Assembly (NCBI GenBank): GCA_010279815.1
Contig: QEOQ01000114.1
Location: 843,720 to 907,719 of the forward strand
Reading direction: 5' to 3'
Length of the DNA: 64,000 bases
Origin: Brachionus plicatilis
Taxonomy: Eukaryota; Rotifera; Eurotatoria; Ploima; Brachionidae
Made by a program: the position numbers and the translations under genes. Numbering within the stretch: the stretch's first letter is position 1; each line of letters starts with the position of its first letter. Under the pieces are notes generated by a model. The model saw nothing but the letters and a program-made list of their open reading frames with translations, was not told the origin of the DNA and made no database searches. Below are positions 43,014 to 55,385 of this stretch, piece by piece.

Positions 43014-46000
43014 ATTCCTAGTTAAAGATTATTTTTTGTTGTAGACTAACTTTAATTTAAAAATTTTGATTTTGTTTTTGAATAAAAATTTATGTTGATA
43101 AACTAGTCTAAAATTGAGTAAAAATGTAAAGAAAATATTACTTTGAATTAGAAAAAATTTTACTTTAATTTAATTGATTTAACAAAAAATTCAAATCAAT
43201 TTCAAGGCTAATCAACAGTCTGAGAGACTGATTAGCACTTCATTTATTTATTTAAATTGTATAAAAAGTTAATTTGTTTAAAAAATAAAATAACAGTTTT
43301 GATTAATTAGAAAGATTTAACATTGAAAAATTAAGATCAAATATTTTAAATTTTTTAACAAAATCTATAAAAAATTAAATTTATATTATTGTAGATAGAA
43401 ATTTTGAATGTAGTGAATTTCAACATTGATCTTTTGATCACAAAGCTATTCATAAATCTTGAGTAAAAAAAAAAAAAATTGCATCAAATGGTCTCGATTG
43501 ATTTCATGGCAATGTAATGGTCAACAATAAATTTCTTATTTTTTATTAGATAGACCAACTTGTTGAGATTCAAAAGTTCATTAGGATAAATGGGAAATTT
43601 CTATGAAAAATGTACAAAACAAACAAACATAAACATGAACAAAATATTTTTGTCTTGATTCAAGACAAAACAAAGGCTTAATGGGGCATTGTGAATTTTG
43701 GACCAAAAAACAAAAATAAATTTTTTAGATGAAATAACTTTTTTACTATGAGTCTAAAAGTTGTTCTGCAAAATGTATCAGCTGATACAAAAATTTGTAA
43801 CACCCAAATTAAGTCCCTGCAAAAACTCTGCAAGTCTGCAAAGCACTAAATGTATTAGAAATTCATTGAAATTGTATTGCAGAGACTTAATTTGAGTGGT
43901 ACAAAGTGTGTATCAACTGATAAATTTTGATGAACAGTTTTGTGTCTCAAATCTTCGAAAAAAATTTTGGGAATCTTTGAAATTTCTTAAACTTACAGTA
44001 AAAAAAAATAAATAAATAAAAATAAAAAAAAAAAATTTCTTACAGTAAAATTTAAAACTAACTTGTACATTTCTTTTCCTCAACTATTCATCGGAGAGAT
44101 TTTTTGAAATTTTTAAAATAAAATTCACTTTTTTTCTCTATTTGTATTTTTTTCTTTTTATTAAATATTTTAACAAATTTTGCCTGAATTTTACCTTAAG
44201 TAAAGGATATGGGGCAATATGAAAAGAAATAAAAATTTTAAAATTTACGATATTTTCTTGATATCCTGACGAGCTGAACTCAAAAATATCAAAAATTTGT
44301 AAATCTTTGAAATTTCTTAAACTATATAAAGTACAATTTAAAACTAACTTATGCATTTCTTTTCCTCAACTCTTCCTTTCCTTTCCCAAGAGTTGAAGAA
44401 AAGAAAGAGTCGAAGAACATATCGTACAAGTTAGTTTTAATTTGTACTGTATTTAATTTAAAATTTATTTTTAAAATTCCAAAATGCTTAATTTAATTTA
44501 AAAGACATTAAAAAAATTCAGAGGTTGCTGTTGTTTGAGACTGCATTTCTTTGGTTTATAGCATTGATTTGACATGATGGTGGTCGAAATTTGTTGTAAA
44601 AAATAGTGATTTTGTGTAAAATACAGAAATTAATACAAAAATTAGTTTTTATTACAATTGAAGAATTTACGATTATTGGCTAAGGAAAGTTTTTAGTAAA
44701 AAAAATGTAAATTCACATTTTACAATTAAATTTGATCAAAAAATGAATCAAGATTATAAGATTAAAAAATTAAAAGATTTTTATTCTAATTTTTAATCTA
44801 AATAATAATATATATTTTCTATTAAAAAAGCAAATAACTTTTTTAAATATCGGAATTTTTTATTATTTTTGAAATCCTTTAAAAAAAGTGTGATATTTAA
44901 AATTCTTGAAATATTTTTTCTACTGAATGATTTATGTTTTTTGGGCAAATTAAAAATTTTCCTAATTTTCATTTTGTTCAATTTTGCTCAAAAATAAAAT
45001 TCAAGCTTTGAAAAATTTCAAGTTGCAATTTTTATATTGCTATCTTGAAATTATTATGATAATGAAAAATTAAAAAATTAAATAAAGAGGGGTTTTTTTG
45101 TTTACATTAATTTCTTTTTCAATTAAATAAGAATAAAAGTTTCATTTTTTTTGAATAATTACAGAATAAGGCAAAAATGCACTGGTGGTAAATCAGTTAG
45201 AAAAAGTATGCTTGGAACCCATATAAAAGGGTACTAAAAAGGAAAAAAAACAGTCAATAAAAAAAAATTAAAGTATAAAAAAAATTTAGATTCATTTTAA
45301 ATTTTACTTTAAAATTAAACTTGAAGTGGTTTTAACTAAAATAATATCCAAAATTAAAAAAAAATACAAAAAAAGTTCAATTAAACTTGAATAACTCAAA
45401 AATATTTCTTTATATTGCTTTATTGAGAATTGTTTTTAAGTCACAAGAATTAATTCAAGAGATTGTCTTGAATTAATATAAAAAATTTTTTAGTGTCAAT
45501 GATTTAAATTTTGTTTAAAAAAAAAAAAATAAAATTGACTGGAAAAATTCATGTGACCACGATCATGATTTCAATTCAATTTTATGTATGCGCCGCGGCG
45601 GTAAGTCACTCATGAGTCACAAGTAAGTTTAAGATTAAATGTAATTTTTTTATGATTTTAGAAAAACTTTAATTTTTTTAATGGATACAGGCAATTTAAC
45701 GATTCTATTTTGATTCAGTTTATTTTTCATCCTTATATAGTAAATAAGATGGTTGATCTTTATTTGATTCTTTTTAATTAAATTTGTTTTTATTAAAAAT
45801 TCGATATCGACTTTTTCAAAAAAAAACGAGACATTTTTTTTTGTTTTAAAAGAATCACAAAAAAGCCGAAAAACGTTTTTTAAATTTTTTTTAATAGGAT
45901 GTTAACATAATTGAAAATCAAAAATTTATATTGATATAAAATAATTTAATAAATAAAAAAATTTGTTTTTAAAAAAGCAGGCTAATTAAAAAAATAAAAG

Positions 46001-47150
46001 GAACGTGTAAAATTAAAATTTTATTATTCTTTCTTTTGAAAAATTATCAGAGCTGGTCAGATTTTTGAATGTTCCACCAATTTATTTATATTTTTCGGCA
46101 TCAGAAAGATGCTATAAATCAATTTTATTTAAAAAAATTCTCTAAAATTAAAATGTTTATTTTTCAATCTGTATTAAAACTAATGCCAAAATTGCGTTGT
46201 GTCGCGCCTGAATAGTCAATCATGTTCTATGGGACGTGACCAAGTAAAAGGCGCCAAGCCGGCACTTGATGCATAATTTTTATTTAAATAAATTTTTTAA
46301 TTTTTAAATATTTAATTTAAGATAAATTATTTATAAAAAAACTAATTAAAAATTGCAATTTTCAACTTTTCAAAGTTTTCATTTTGATTTTTGATTTGAG
46401 CAAGGCTGAACAAAATTAAAATGGGTTTTTTACTATGCCGTTTTGTGGGCAAATTGAAGTTTCATTTCAAATTTTAAGATCAAAACGATCATTTAAAATT
46501 TTTAAAACTGAATTAAACTAATGATTTTGATAGTTTTTATAAAAACAAATACTAGACATTACTATACAGGTTATGCCTTATAATGTTCGTCATCAAATTA
46601 ACATCTAATGGTTAATCTCTAAAAAAATAATAAATAAATAAATAATTGTTAATATCTAATTTTTTTTAGCAAAAGTTCAACAATTTATGTAATTCAGGCT
46701 GAGCTAATTTTTGTCCACTTTTATTTTATTATATAAACTCCTTTTATTTTATTACATCATGACACTGAACTTACCAGTTTCAGATGTTAAAAAAATTAAA
46801 TTGCTGAACAATTAAACTGAATTATTAAAAAAAAATTCAAAGTTAAAATAGAAACATTTCATAATTTCTATTAATATTTTTAAGAGAATAAAAATTAACC
46901 AACAAAAAAAGGCTTTAACAAAAAAATTAATTCCAAATATCAATTAATTTTTAAAATATTTTAAATTAACCTTTATCAATTAAATCCATTTTTTTATCAA
47001 ATAAGAAAATAAATTTTTGAGTCAAAAAAATCAAGCTCGGCAAGGGCATTCATTTTCACCGAAACAAAACATTGAATTTCCTGTACTAAAAAGTACGCTT
47101 CTTTAAAGAATTTACAAAGTTCACACTTAGTTATCTATTCTAATTAATTG
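43014..47150. other. Intergenic region between CLIP-170 and nanos
   Basis: No gene supported. It holds the CLIP-170 promoter (no clear TATA box). A diverged MITE at about 43731-43980 has AAATAACTTTTTTACTA at one end and an inverted CTCTGCAA core. At 44025-44470 two direct copies of TTTAAAACTAACTT...TTCTTTTCCTCAAC lie next to an inverted one. GC-richer patches lie at 45585-45610 (GCGCCGCGGCGG) and 46195-46265. Otherwise A/T runs. Confidence 0.4.
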
Positions 47151-47156
47151 ACAGAG

Positions 47157-47164
47157 TATTTATA
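47157..47164 (+). promoter_or_regulatory. TATA-like box and initiator of nanos
   Basis: TATTTATA, followed about 22 bases on by CTCAGTG (47177-47183), an initiator-like TCAGT. The ATG is at 47212, so the leader would be about 30 bases. Confidence 0.4.
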
Positions 47165-47211
47165 CTCGTGAATTGCTCAGTGTTATCTAATAATCTAATT
47201 AACTTGAACAA

Positions 47212-47754
47212 ATGAATTCAGAAATGGAATACACTAATATCAACAATACCAACAGTAGAATTTTTTTGGTCTCTGGTTTACAGGAATTTGCCAACTCAAT
47301 TATGACCAGAGGGCATCTTTTTAATGCTAATCAAATAAAAAATACTAACAATTCTTGTTCAGTGTCACCCAATTCTTCAGCTGACTCAACTATCTCTTCA
47401 TCTAATAGTTCCTCTATTCAAGAGAATTTCTACACAGGCATAAAGGACAGAATGAGACCATCCGAACTGATCGAATTTGACTTGGTCAAATATGCAACAA
47501 AAAGTGCTCGCATTTTGCAAAAGAATCCGAGCAAGCAAATAATGTGCACATTCTGTAAAACAAACGGAGAGTCAGAACACATCTATAAATCTCATTCAAT
47601 CAAGAATATTCAAGGCAGAGTTACTTGTCCATTGCTCAAAAAGTATATTTGTCCAGCTTGTGGCCAATCTGGTGAAAATGCACACACTATAACTTATTGC
47701 AAAAAATTCAAGACACAAAAGCGAAACAGAATTTTGACTGAATTTCAATTTTGA
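47212..47754 (+). CDS. nanos: Nanos-family RNA-binding zinc-finger protein
   Basis: A single exon of 180 residues from ATG 47212. Residues 111-165 are a complete Nanos zinc finger: C112, C115, H128, C139 and C147, C150, H158, C163, giving the two CCHC knuckles with the family spacing. Signature stretches are CTFCKTNGESEHIYKSH, GRVTCPLL and YICPACGQSGENAHTITYC. The N-terminal 110 residues are Ser/Asn-rich and unstructured, as usual. Nanos proteins repress translation of target mRNAs together with Pumilio and recruit deadenylase in germ cells. A short residue run near the N-terminus could be the CCR4-NOT binding motif, but I cannot assign it. TATA-like box upstream and AATAAA at 47882 downstream. 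Which nanos paralogue it is cannot be told. Confidence 0.93.
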   Translation: MNSEMEYTNINNTNSRIFLVSGLQEFANSIMTRGHLFNANQIKNTNNSCSVSPNSSADSTISSSNSSSIQENFYTGIKDRMRPSELIEFDLVKYATKSARILQKNPSKQIMCTFCKTNGESEHIYKSHSIKNIQGRVTCPLLKKYICPACGQSGENAHTITYCKKFKTQKRNRILTEFQF

Positions 47755-47881
47755 TTTTTTTTGTACTGATTTTGCCAATTTAGAATATTTAAATCATAAT
47801 TTTATTTTGTTTAAATTGCTTTTTGAATATTAATTTTTTTTCGATTTTTTTCTTAAAATTTTATCTAACGTTTTTTCTCTG

Positions 47882-47887
47882 AATAAA
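47882..47887 (+). promoter_or_regulatory. Polyadenylation signal of nanos
   Basis: AATAAA 128 bases after the nanos stop codon, followed by T-rich sequence. Confidence 0.5.
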
Positions 47888-47889
47888 TT

Positions 47890-49793
47890 TATTTCATAAA
47901 ATTTTTTTGATTAATTTAATTTATTTGAAAACATTATAAGATTTATTAAAATTCTCTAATATATTATTTGAAACTTTTAAATTAATATTCTAAAATTGAG
48001 GGGTTATTTAAAAAAAATTACAATTTCTTATTTCTAGGATTTTAGTTTTTAAATTTCAATATCAAATAGAATTAAAAATAAAGTTTTTGATTATACCTAC
48101 TAAACAGTGTTGATTTGTTACATGGATTTTACCAAATTTTACGTAAATTTACTAAAATTTACGTGTATAATTCCCTGTAAAATTCCGAATCCATGTTTTC
48201 TTTAAAGATCTTAATAACATAGTTATACTCAGCCAATGTAGAAAAAAAGGAAGTTTCTTAAAGCAAATATTGTTGCACCATTGAAAGATATACTTAACCT
48301 GAAATAATGTTAGAGATAAAAAGTAAATTTAAAATAAAATTGATCAATAAACCAGTTTATTAAAATTTATTTTAAAGGATTATTTTAAAGAATTGACTTT
48401 GTGCCGAAAAACTCTACTTTTAGAGAATATTGGAATAGGGCACAAAATTGTCTTAAGATGGACAAAACAACTAAAATAAACAAAATAACCAAATTAGATG
48501 ATATAAATTAATAAATTTGATAAATTTTCCAAAAATTAAGCATTTTTTACTATTTTTTCTCAAATTTATCCATTTTTTAACTATTTTTACCTTAATTAAA
48601 ATTGAATTTTGCGTAAATTTACGTAAAAAAAAGTAAAATTTTATATTCGTTTCAAAAGCAAAATTAAAAAAAATTGAAAATTTTACTAAAAAGTTGCATC
48701 TTTTCAAACTTTTTTGGACTCTTTTGGTTTTACAAATATTTACAATTGAAAATAATTTTTACTCTTAAATTTTAGTAAAGGACGGTTCCGGATCTCCATT
48801 AAGACATGGCCTATAATTTTGAGAATGAAGATAATTTAATAAAAATTAAAAAAACATTTATTTTGTAGTATTTTTTATTGGCATTTTCTGAGGATATTTG
48901 ATTATGAAAAAAAATGGATTGACGATCTTATTGTGTCCAACAAAATGCACTTTATTCCATAATTGATCATTAAAGTCCAAAAGTCCAAGTCCAGGCTTTA
49001 AAAATTTTGAATACTGAAGACGAATTGTGAAGACATTTTAAGAAATTCTATAATTGCTAGAAAATTCTTATATATGGCAAATCTATTGCAATAGACAACC
49101 CAAGAGTATATAAATTTTTTGATATGAAGCCTGATCTAGCAAATTAAAAAAAAAACGGGACTTGGACTTTAAAAATCTAAGATTTAACAAAATTAATACT
49201 ATATGTTGGGGCAAAGGGGTTACACTCGGTGCAAATCGGTTAATTGGGTTATTTTTGGCGTTAATGGGGTTAATTTTGGTAATAAAGGGGTGAAACCCTT
49301 TTTACCCATTAATCCCAGGAATTCATCCGGTTAAAGATCAGCACCTTGATTATTTTTTTGATGGTAAAAATCGGCCGAAATCAAAATTCAAATTTGACTA
49401 AATCTCACTAATTTCTCCTGGATTTTTCAAGTAATTTTTCAGCCTGAAAAAGATAAGCACATATCAAACAAAATAAAGCTATTTATTATATGGACCTTTT
49501 ATATTCAAAAAGAATTTAAGACAATAATGTTAATGAGGAAACAAAAACACTTATCAAAGTTGTCACCCGGTTTACACATAAAATAATATTCCCATCTTAC
49601 AATATCTAAATGTTTTAAAAAAACATGTTTTAATTTTTCGAAATTCTCTATTGTTTTAGAAAAGCTATACAAAACTTAAAAAAATAAAAAAGCTTTAGAT
49701 AAGGCTTTTAAAAGAAAAAATGAAATTTTGAACTTTAGTCGTTAAACAAATTTCCTTTAATGACTTTTAGCAACCATGTTTTGAATTTTTTAA
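47890..49793. other. AT-rich intergenic region
   Basis: No gene seen. At 49205-49300 a GGGGTTA/GGGTTAA-rich patch stands out (several G-runs in an AT-rich setting), ending AGGGGTGAAACCCTTTTT. It is not a regular telomeric array. AATTTACGTAAATT-like words occur at 48140-48170 and 48605-48625. Confidence 0.4.
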
Positions 49794-50332
49794 AGGGTAA
49801 ATTACTTTATCACACAATTTTTATGCTTTTTCGCATATTTTTCACTCTTTTTCACACACATTATTTATTTCACATAACATCTTTTTTTAGCACAACTTTT
49901 CTCTCTTTTTAGCATGAAAAAAGCTGAATTAAAAATAAGATTAACTTTTTGACAAATCTTTATTTAAAACAAAATTTTTTTTAAAATTAAATCCCAATTT
50001 ATAGCTGTTTGTAGTAAAGCTTAATATGTTGTATCCAAACTAAATGTAAAACTTGGAAAATTAGCTTATTTCTTAGCTTAAAAAAATTAGTGCTTAACAT
50101 AATGAAAAACTCTTTTGATCACGATTTTAATGTATGCTTAATTCATATTTCTTTTATGCGAAAAAGAGAGATTTAAATCAGAGATGTTGTTTGAAAAAAA
50201 GAGTGCTTTTCATGTGTTTTCGAGGATTTTTTGTGTGATTTTAAGTGTGCTATGCGAAATAAATAATGTGTGTGAAAAAGAGAGAAAAATATGCGAAAAA
50301 GCATAAAAAAATGTGAAAAAAACATAAACCCT
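49794..50332. mobile_element. MITE with ~85-bp inverted ends
   Basis: The ends start AGGGT and share TTTATGCTTTTTCGCATATT and CTCTTTTTCACACACATTAT in inverted orientation over about 85 bp with few mismatches. The flanks agree over TTTTTAA (7 bases), which in such A/T-rich DNA is only weak support for a target duplication. Interior about 370 bp, no coding capacity. Confidence 0.65.
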
Positions 50333-51570
50333 TTTTTAAATAAAATTATTAGATTTGAAAATCTAAAAGCTTTGTTGGAAACTTTTCATAGAAAGATAAA
50401 AAAATAAGAAGATAAAAAAATTTAAGATTTTTTTTTGCTATTCAAAAATTGCAAAAGGTTAAATCACTTTTTATTAATCTGATTTTTTTGTTCAAATTTA
50501 TGAAATAAAGTTAAATCAAAAAATATTTAACTAAAAAAGATTCTAGAAATTATCATTTTCAAGTTGCTCATTGATTCAAGATTAAAAATGTTAGAAATTT
50601 GTTTTGTTTTAACTCTTTGGCCAATAAACTGAACATTTAAAAATATAATTTTTCTTGAAGAAATAAATTAAATATTTTTTAAGATCTATAAGTGGTCTTT
50701 AAAATGTTTTGCGTTTTTTTTTTTGATCTACCAGACTAACCCAAATTGTTTTGCTTCTAATTCACTTCCAGAGTTTCCTTTGCTCATAAATGCTTTTAAA
50801 TTTTTCCCCAGATTTTTTCTATTTCAGATTGATTAATAAAAATTTATTTTGTTTAATTTTTTAGCAAAAATTGTACAGTGCTAATAAAAAATCAATTAAA
50901 AAAATCTTATTTTTCGGGATTTTAATAGTTAAGCATTTTTTACGAAAAATGACGTAAAATGTCGGACATGGTAAATTCAAATTAACAGATTAATATAATT
51001 TATTTAAATGAATGTTTGTAATGTTGAAGGAGTTTAAACAAAAAACGATTATCCAATTTTTAAACTTCAAAATTCTTTTAAAGGAAAAAATTGGCTTTTG
51101 TTTAAAACCCTTAGAAAAAAATTAATTTTTAACTTGTTGAAAAAAAGACTCAATTTGTTTATATTGTCGAATTTTTTGAAATAAAATTTAAAGAAATTTT
51201 TGAATTTTTTGTTTATTTTTGATAAGTTTTTAAGCATAATCTAAGTCATGTGAAATTCGAGGCAGTGTTTGAGCACGACAGTGTCTCACCTTAGACAATT
51301 GAAATAATTTTCAAAATTTTTCATCTTCCATTTATGTACCTAATTTAAGATGTTTATTCTTGTCTCTTCGAATTTGCATGTTGACAAAAAATTTAGATCA
51401 AACCCAAGGTTTGCATTCAATAACCGATGTCATATGAGAAATTCCCTGTGATTATTTTTTGATGTATGAGCAAAACAGTATCACTGTCAAATTTATCAAA
51501 ACATGATAAGCTAAATTTTATAATAATTTAAATATTTTATAAAAAAACCTTAGTAAAAAATTAATTTTAA
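50333..51570. other. AT-rich region upstream of the phospholipase gene
   Basis: No other gene. The last 40 bases before ATG 51571 contain TATTTTATAAAA, a possible TATA element. A GC-richer patch at 51258-51295 (GAGGCAGTGTTTGAGCACGA) is unexplained. Confidence 0.35.
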
Positions 51571-52761
51571 ATGAAGTTTTTTATAACTTTTGTTTTATTG
51601 TGCTGCCACTACAGCCACAGCTACAAGATCGATGAATACACAGACCTCATCAATCAATTCTCCAAAGATTCCAAATTAATCCAGGACTTCGAAGCAAACA
51701 TAGGCCACATCCTCGAGACAGAGCCAAACTATTTTAACTACACATCCAAAACTTCTTTTACATGTGATCCTCAAGTGTCAGATGAAGTGCCCACTTCAGT
51801 TCACAAGCTGAAACCGGGTGATATAAAAGTTGTGGCTGCTCTTGGCGACAGTCTGACCGCTTCTTTGGGAAGCAATGCACGAACAATTCTCGGTCTCTTA
51901 ATTGAATACCGGGGACGATCATGGTCAATTGGCGGCAATCAAGAACTCGAAAATTTGCTCACTCTACCCAACTTGCTAAAAAAATTCAATCCAAATCTTA
52001 AAGGATTTTCTGTCGGAAAAAACATTATGTTCAGTGGTAAGACTGGCAAGGGTTTGAATGTTGCTGTGTCTGGCCAAGAAGCAAACCATGTGCCTGAGCA
52101 GGCCAGCATACTAATTGACCGATTGCGAAGTGATCCAGAGATTGACTTTCAAAATGACTGGAAATTGGTGACAATTTTTGTGGGTGGTAATGATTTGTGC
52201 GATTACTGCAAAGACAGAGACCTACACAATCCCTTGGCTTATGCAACTTATTTGCAGCATGCATTGGATCTGTTGTACAAGGAAGTTCCGCGAGTTTTTG
52301 TAAACCTGGTCTCTGTTCTGAATGTAAATGATGTCAAGTTGTTAAACAAAGGCCTGATTTGCAGTCTGTTGCACAAACGGGTTTGTCCATGTGCCGCATA
52401 CCCGGAGTCAGCCGAAGCTGAAAAAGAGCTCAGTGAATATATTGATGGTTATCATAATTTTACTGAAGCTGTGGTCAACTCAGGACGTTATGATGGCAGA
52501 GACGATTTTGCAGTTGTTGTGCAGCCTTTTTTTAAACAGTTTAGAGTTCCAAGATTGCCAAATGGCAAGGTTGACTTTTCTTTTTTTGCTCCAGATTGCT
52601 TTCACTTTTCTACAAAGGGTCAGACATCAGCAGCAATTGGTCTGTGGAATAACATGCTTCAGCCAGTGGGCAAAAAGTCAACCATTTGGAGACCGCAGGA
52701 TCAAATTTTGTGTCCGACCAAACAAAATCCATACTTATTTACCAGATTAAATTCAAACTAA
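51571..52761 (+). CDS. Secreted phospholipase B1-like GDSL lipase
   Basis: A single exon of 396 residues. Residues 1-17 form a signal peptide. The SGNH/GDSL lipase blocks are all present: GDSLTAS with nucleophile Ser94, the YRGRSWSIGG and LPNLLKKFNPNLKGFSVG stretches typical of animal PLB1 repeats, oxyanion-hole GGNDLCDYC (205-213), and APDCFHFS with catalytic Asp342 and His345. Vertebrate PLB1 has four such repeats and a membrane anchor. This protein has one repeat and no C-terminal membrane segment, so it should be secreted. Expected activity is removal of acyl chains from phospholipids and lysophospholipids, for example in digestion. Cysteines are numerous, as expected for an extracellular protein. 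GC content of the gene is well above its flanks. Confidence 0.93.
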   Translation: MKFFITFVLLCCHYSHSYKIDEYTDLINQFSKDSKLIQDFEANIGHILETEPNYFNYTSKTSFTCDPQVSDEVPTSVHKLKPGDIKVVAALGDSLTASLGSNARTILGLLIEYRGRSWSIGGNQELENLLTLPNLLKKFNPNLKGFSVGKNIMFSGKTGKGLNVAVSGQEANHVPEQASILIDRLRSDPEIDFQNDWKLVTIFVGGNDLCDYCKDRDLHNPLAYATYLQHALDLLYKEVPRVFVNLVSVLNVNDVKLLNKGLICSLLHKRVCPCAAYPESAEAEKELSEYIDGYHNFTEAVVNSGRYDGRDDFAVVVQPFFKQFRVPRLPNGKVDFSFFAPDCFHFSTKGQTSAAIGLWNNMLQPVGKKSTIWRPQDQILCPTKQNPYLFTRLNSN

Positions 52762-53679
52762 AACAAAATTCAAATTAATCAAAAAATTTGTTAATTTTTT
52801 CTAGCATTTGGTCTTTTAGAATTTGAGGGAAATATTTTAGCTTTTTAAAACAGTTTATTTATTAAATTTTATTTTGCCAAATTTAGCTCAATTCACCATT
52901 ATTCACTAAGAGAAATATTACCAAGAGTGTTGCTAAGTATTTTGATAATATTACGCTTGATTTCGAATCTGTTGGAATTATATCATTCCATTTTCTTTGA
53001 TTATTTTTGGCCTCAAAAGACTCATAAATTTTTTCAATTTCTAATTTTATTTAAAATAAATTAAGTAAACTTCAAATACTAATACAACGGGTCTACCTAG
53101 TCCCCACCAACAAAAACTGTCACCCACAAATCAAAAAGAAAAATTTTCAGCACAAAAATAACTTGACTAAGACAAAAACTGCTTTCCAAAAATAAAAAAA
53201 TTTCTAAGCAATAAATTTTTTAATATCTATTAAGAACTGCCACTAAATATTTGATGATTTTACGCAATAAAAAATTTTCCAAATTTTGGAGATTAAAAAA
53301 TCCAAAAAAATAAAAGAAAAAAGAAAAAACAATGACAATTCATTGAATGATGCAGAGCTAATGTATTATATGAGAATTTGTTAATAGACCTAAAAATGGT
53401 CGTCCAAAATTAGCTGGAAATTGGTTTTCCCTAAAGTAGATTTTAATTTAATTATTCTATTAATGTTTTGGTTAATGTTACTTTTTTATAAAATTTATGT
53501 TTATTTTTTTGCTTTTATAATTCTTAAAAAAGTTTTTTAATGACATTTTTTGAAATAATTAATGTTTGCTTCTAAACGATTTAATGCTAAATAAATGATA
53601 AATTGATGACCAACAATATATTTTTTAATCCTTTTAATTTATTGTTCAGAAAAAAAAAATTAATGCTCGTTCAGTATTA
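52762..53679. other. AT-rich spacer after the phospholipase gene
   Basis: No gene, RNA or terminal-repeat structure seen; no clear AATAAA directly after the stop codon. Confidence 0.4.
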
Positions 53680-55385
53680 ACGTAATTGCTCGATTTTAGT
53701 GACATGTCACTATTTATCGAACACTGGTTTTCATTTTGACCTTTTTCGACTAATGCGACATGTCACTATAGTCGAAAAAGGCCTAAAAATGACGATTTTT
53801 AGAAAATTTAGTGTCCAAGTTAGTGACATGTCACTATAGTCGAAAAAAGGCTTAAAATATCATTTAAAAATTGTAAATTATGAGTAAAAAGTTTAGTTTT
53901 GATAGATTTGTTTTTTTTTATATAAATATAACAGCATAAATTAAAATATTTGGATAATAATCCATTTTGTAATATACAAAAACGGCCTCAAAAATATTGT
54001 TAAAAGGCTTATAAATTGTATTGTATATTAAAAGGGTGGATTATATATACCAAAATTATTTTTCCAAAAATATATTATAAAATTTTTATTCATATGGATT
54101 TTTATCTGCTGATTTAGAAAAATATTAATATTAAACTTTATTTAGTTAAAATTAAAAAATAAAATAAGTTAAAATTAAACTTTATTTACAGCGGTTCTAA
54201 TAAAAACGCAGCGCCAACGATCCGGCCGGTCTAAACTTGTCCGGTCATGCCGTCCGACAGAACTGTCCGATCTAGGCGTTCAATATTTTATTTTAGAAAA
54301 AAATTTATTTATTTTTTATCAAAAATTAAAAAAAAAAAAACTTAATTTTTTTCTTATTATTTTTCTATACTTAATATGAGGATTTCTTAATGGGAGCTTA
54401 TTATCCAAAATGAGTTTATCATTTTGAAATCTTATGTCGTGCATATTCAATGGAATTCAAAAGAGCCGCAATTAGGCATTACGAAACATTACAAAAAAAT
54501 TTAACTTATAGTTTTATCCTTGAATTTTATGTATTTGATTGATGTTATAAAAAGGGATTGATTGTTTTAATTGATAACTAAACACGCCTTTACATGAGAA
54601 ACTTAAATAAATTAATCAATTAATTTTTTTACTTATATTTTTTCAAGGATTATCTTGGGAATTTTTTTTTAATTGTGTGTATGTAATTTCCTGTTCATGG
54701 AAAACTCCGAACATCCTGAACATAATTTAAATAAATTAAAATTTTTTTGCCCAAATTAACATGTAGAAATTTCCAATTCGAATTTATTTTCCAGATCATC
54801 AGCTCCATCTAAGTCGCATATTTTTTAAAATAGTACTGGACTCAAACATTTTTTAAAGGAATAGCTCTTTTTAAATCTAGTTCCGAAAAAGATGCTTGTT
54901 TTTCATGTGAAAGATGTAAAAACTGGATTTGTGGAAATTGTTTTCCAAAGAGTTTCAAACAAAATTATTCATTTTATTGACCAAACTGTAAATAACATAA
55001 AAATATTTTAGGATTTTTAGACAATAGCTTTTTTTAATTTTATAGGTCAATTTCTGGTTTTTTATTCTTGCGTAAAATTCGCTAAATAAAATAAAAATTT
55101 TCTTAATTGTTAAACACTTTCTCGTCATCCAGACAAAAACCAAAGAAAAATAATTAAATTACTTAAAAAATCATTTTTAAGCCTTTTTTGACTAAAGTGA
55201 CATGTCACTAACTTGGACACTAAATTTTGTAAAAATCGTCATTTTTAGGCCTTTTTCGACTATAGTGACATGTCGCATTAGTCGAAAAAGGTCAAAATGA
55301 AAACCAGTGTTCGATAAATAGTGACATGTCACTTTAGCCGAATACCCAACTATAGTGACATGTCACTAAAATCGAGCAATTACGT
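53680..55385. mobile_element. DNA element with ~170-200-bp inverted ends and AGTGACATGTCACT palindromes
   Basis: The ends start ACGTAATTGCTCG and are flanked by TA (53678-53679 and 55386-55387), which fits a TA target duplication as in Tc1/mariner-type elements. The inverted ends match almost base for base, except that the right end has about 35 extra bases containing one more palindrome. AGTGACATGTCACT or a one-base variant occurs at about 53699, 53757, 53822, 55197, 55263, 55321 and 55354, mostly next to TAGTCGAAAAA. The interior has no transposase, a GC-rich GTCCG-repeating patch at 54185-54285, and a zinc-finger scrap at 54833-54980. Confidence 0.7.
54833..54980 (+). pseudogene. Zinc-finger coding scrap inside the TA-flanked element
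   Basis: An open plus-strand stretch of about 48 residues ending at a TGA (54978-54980) contains KDACFSCERCKNWICGNCF, five cysteines in CxxCxxC and CxxC spacing with the Trp of PHD-like or treble-clef fingers. No other domain continues it. It could be a remnant of the transposase or of a LINE ORF1 with a PHD-like finger. Confidence 0.4.

Noticed and set aside
49205..49300. Internal telomeric repeat
   Set aside because: The GGGGTTA words are irregular and interrupted; not a tandem array.
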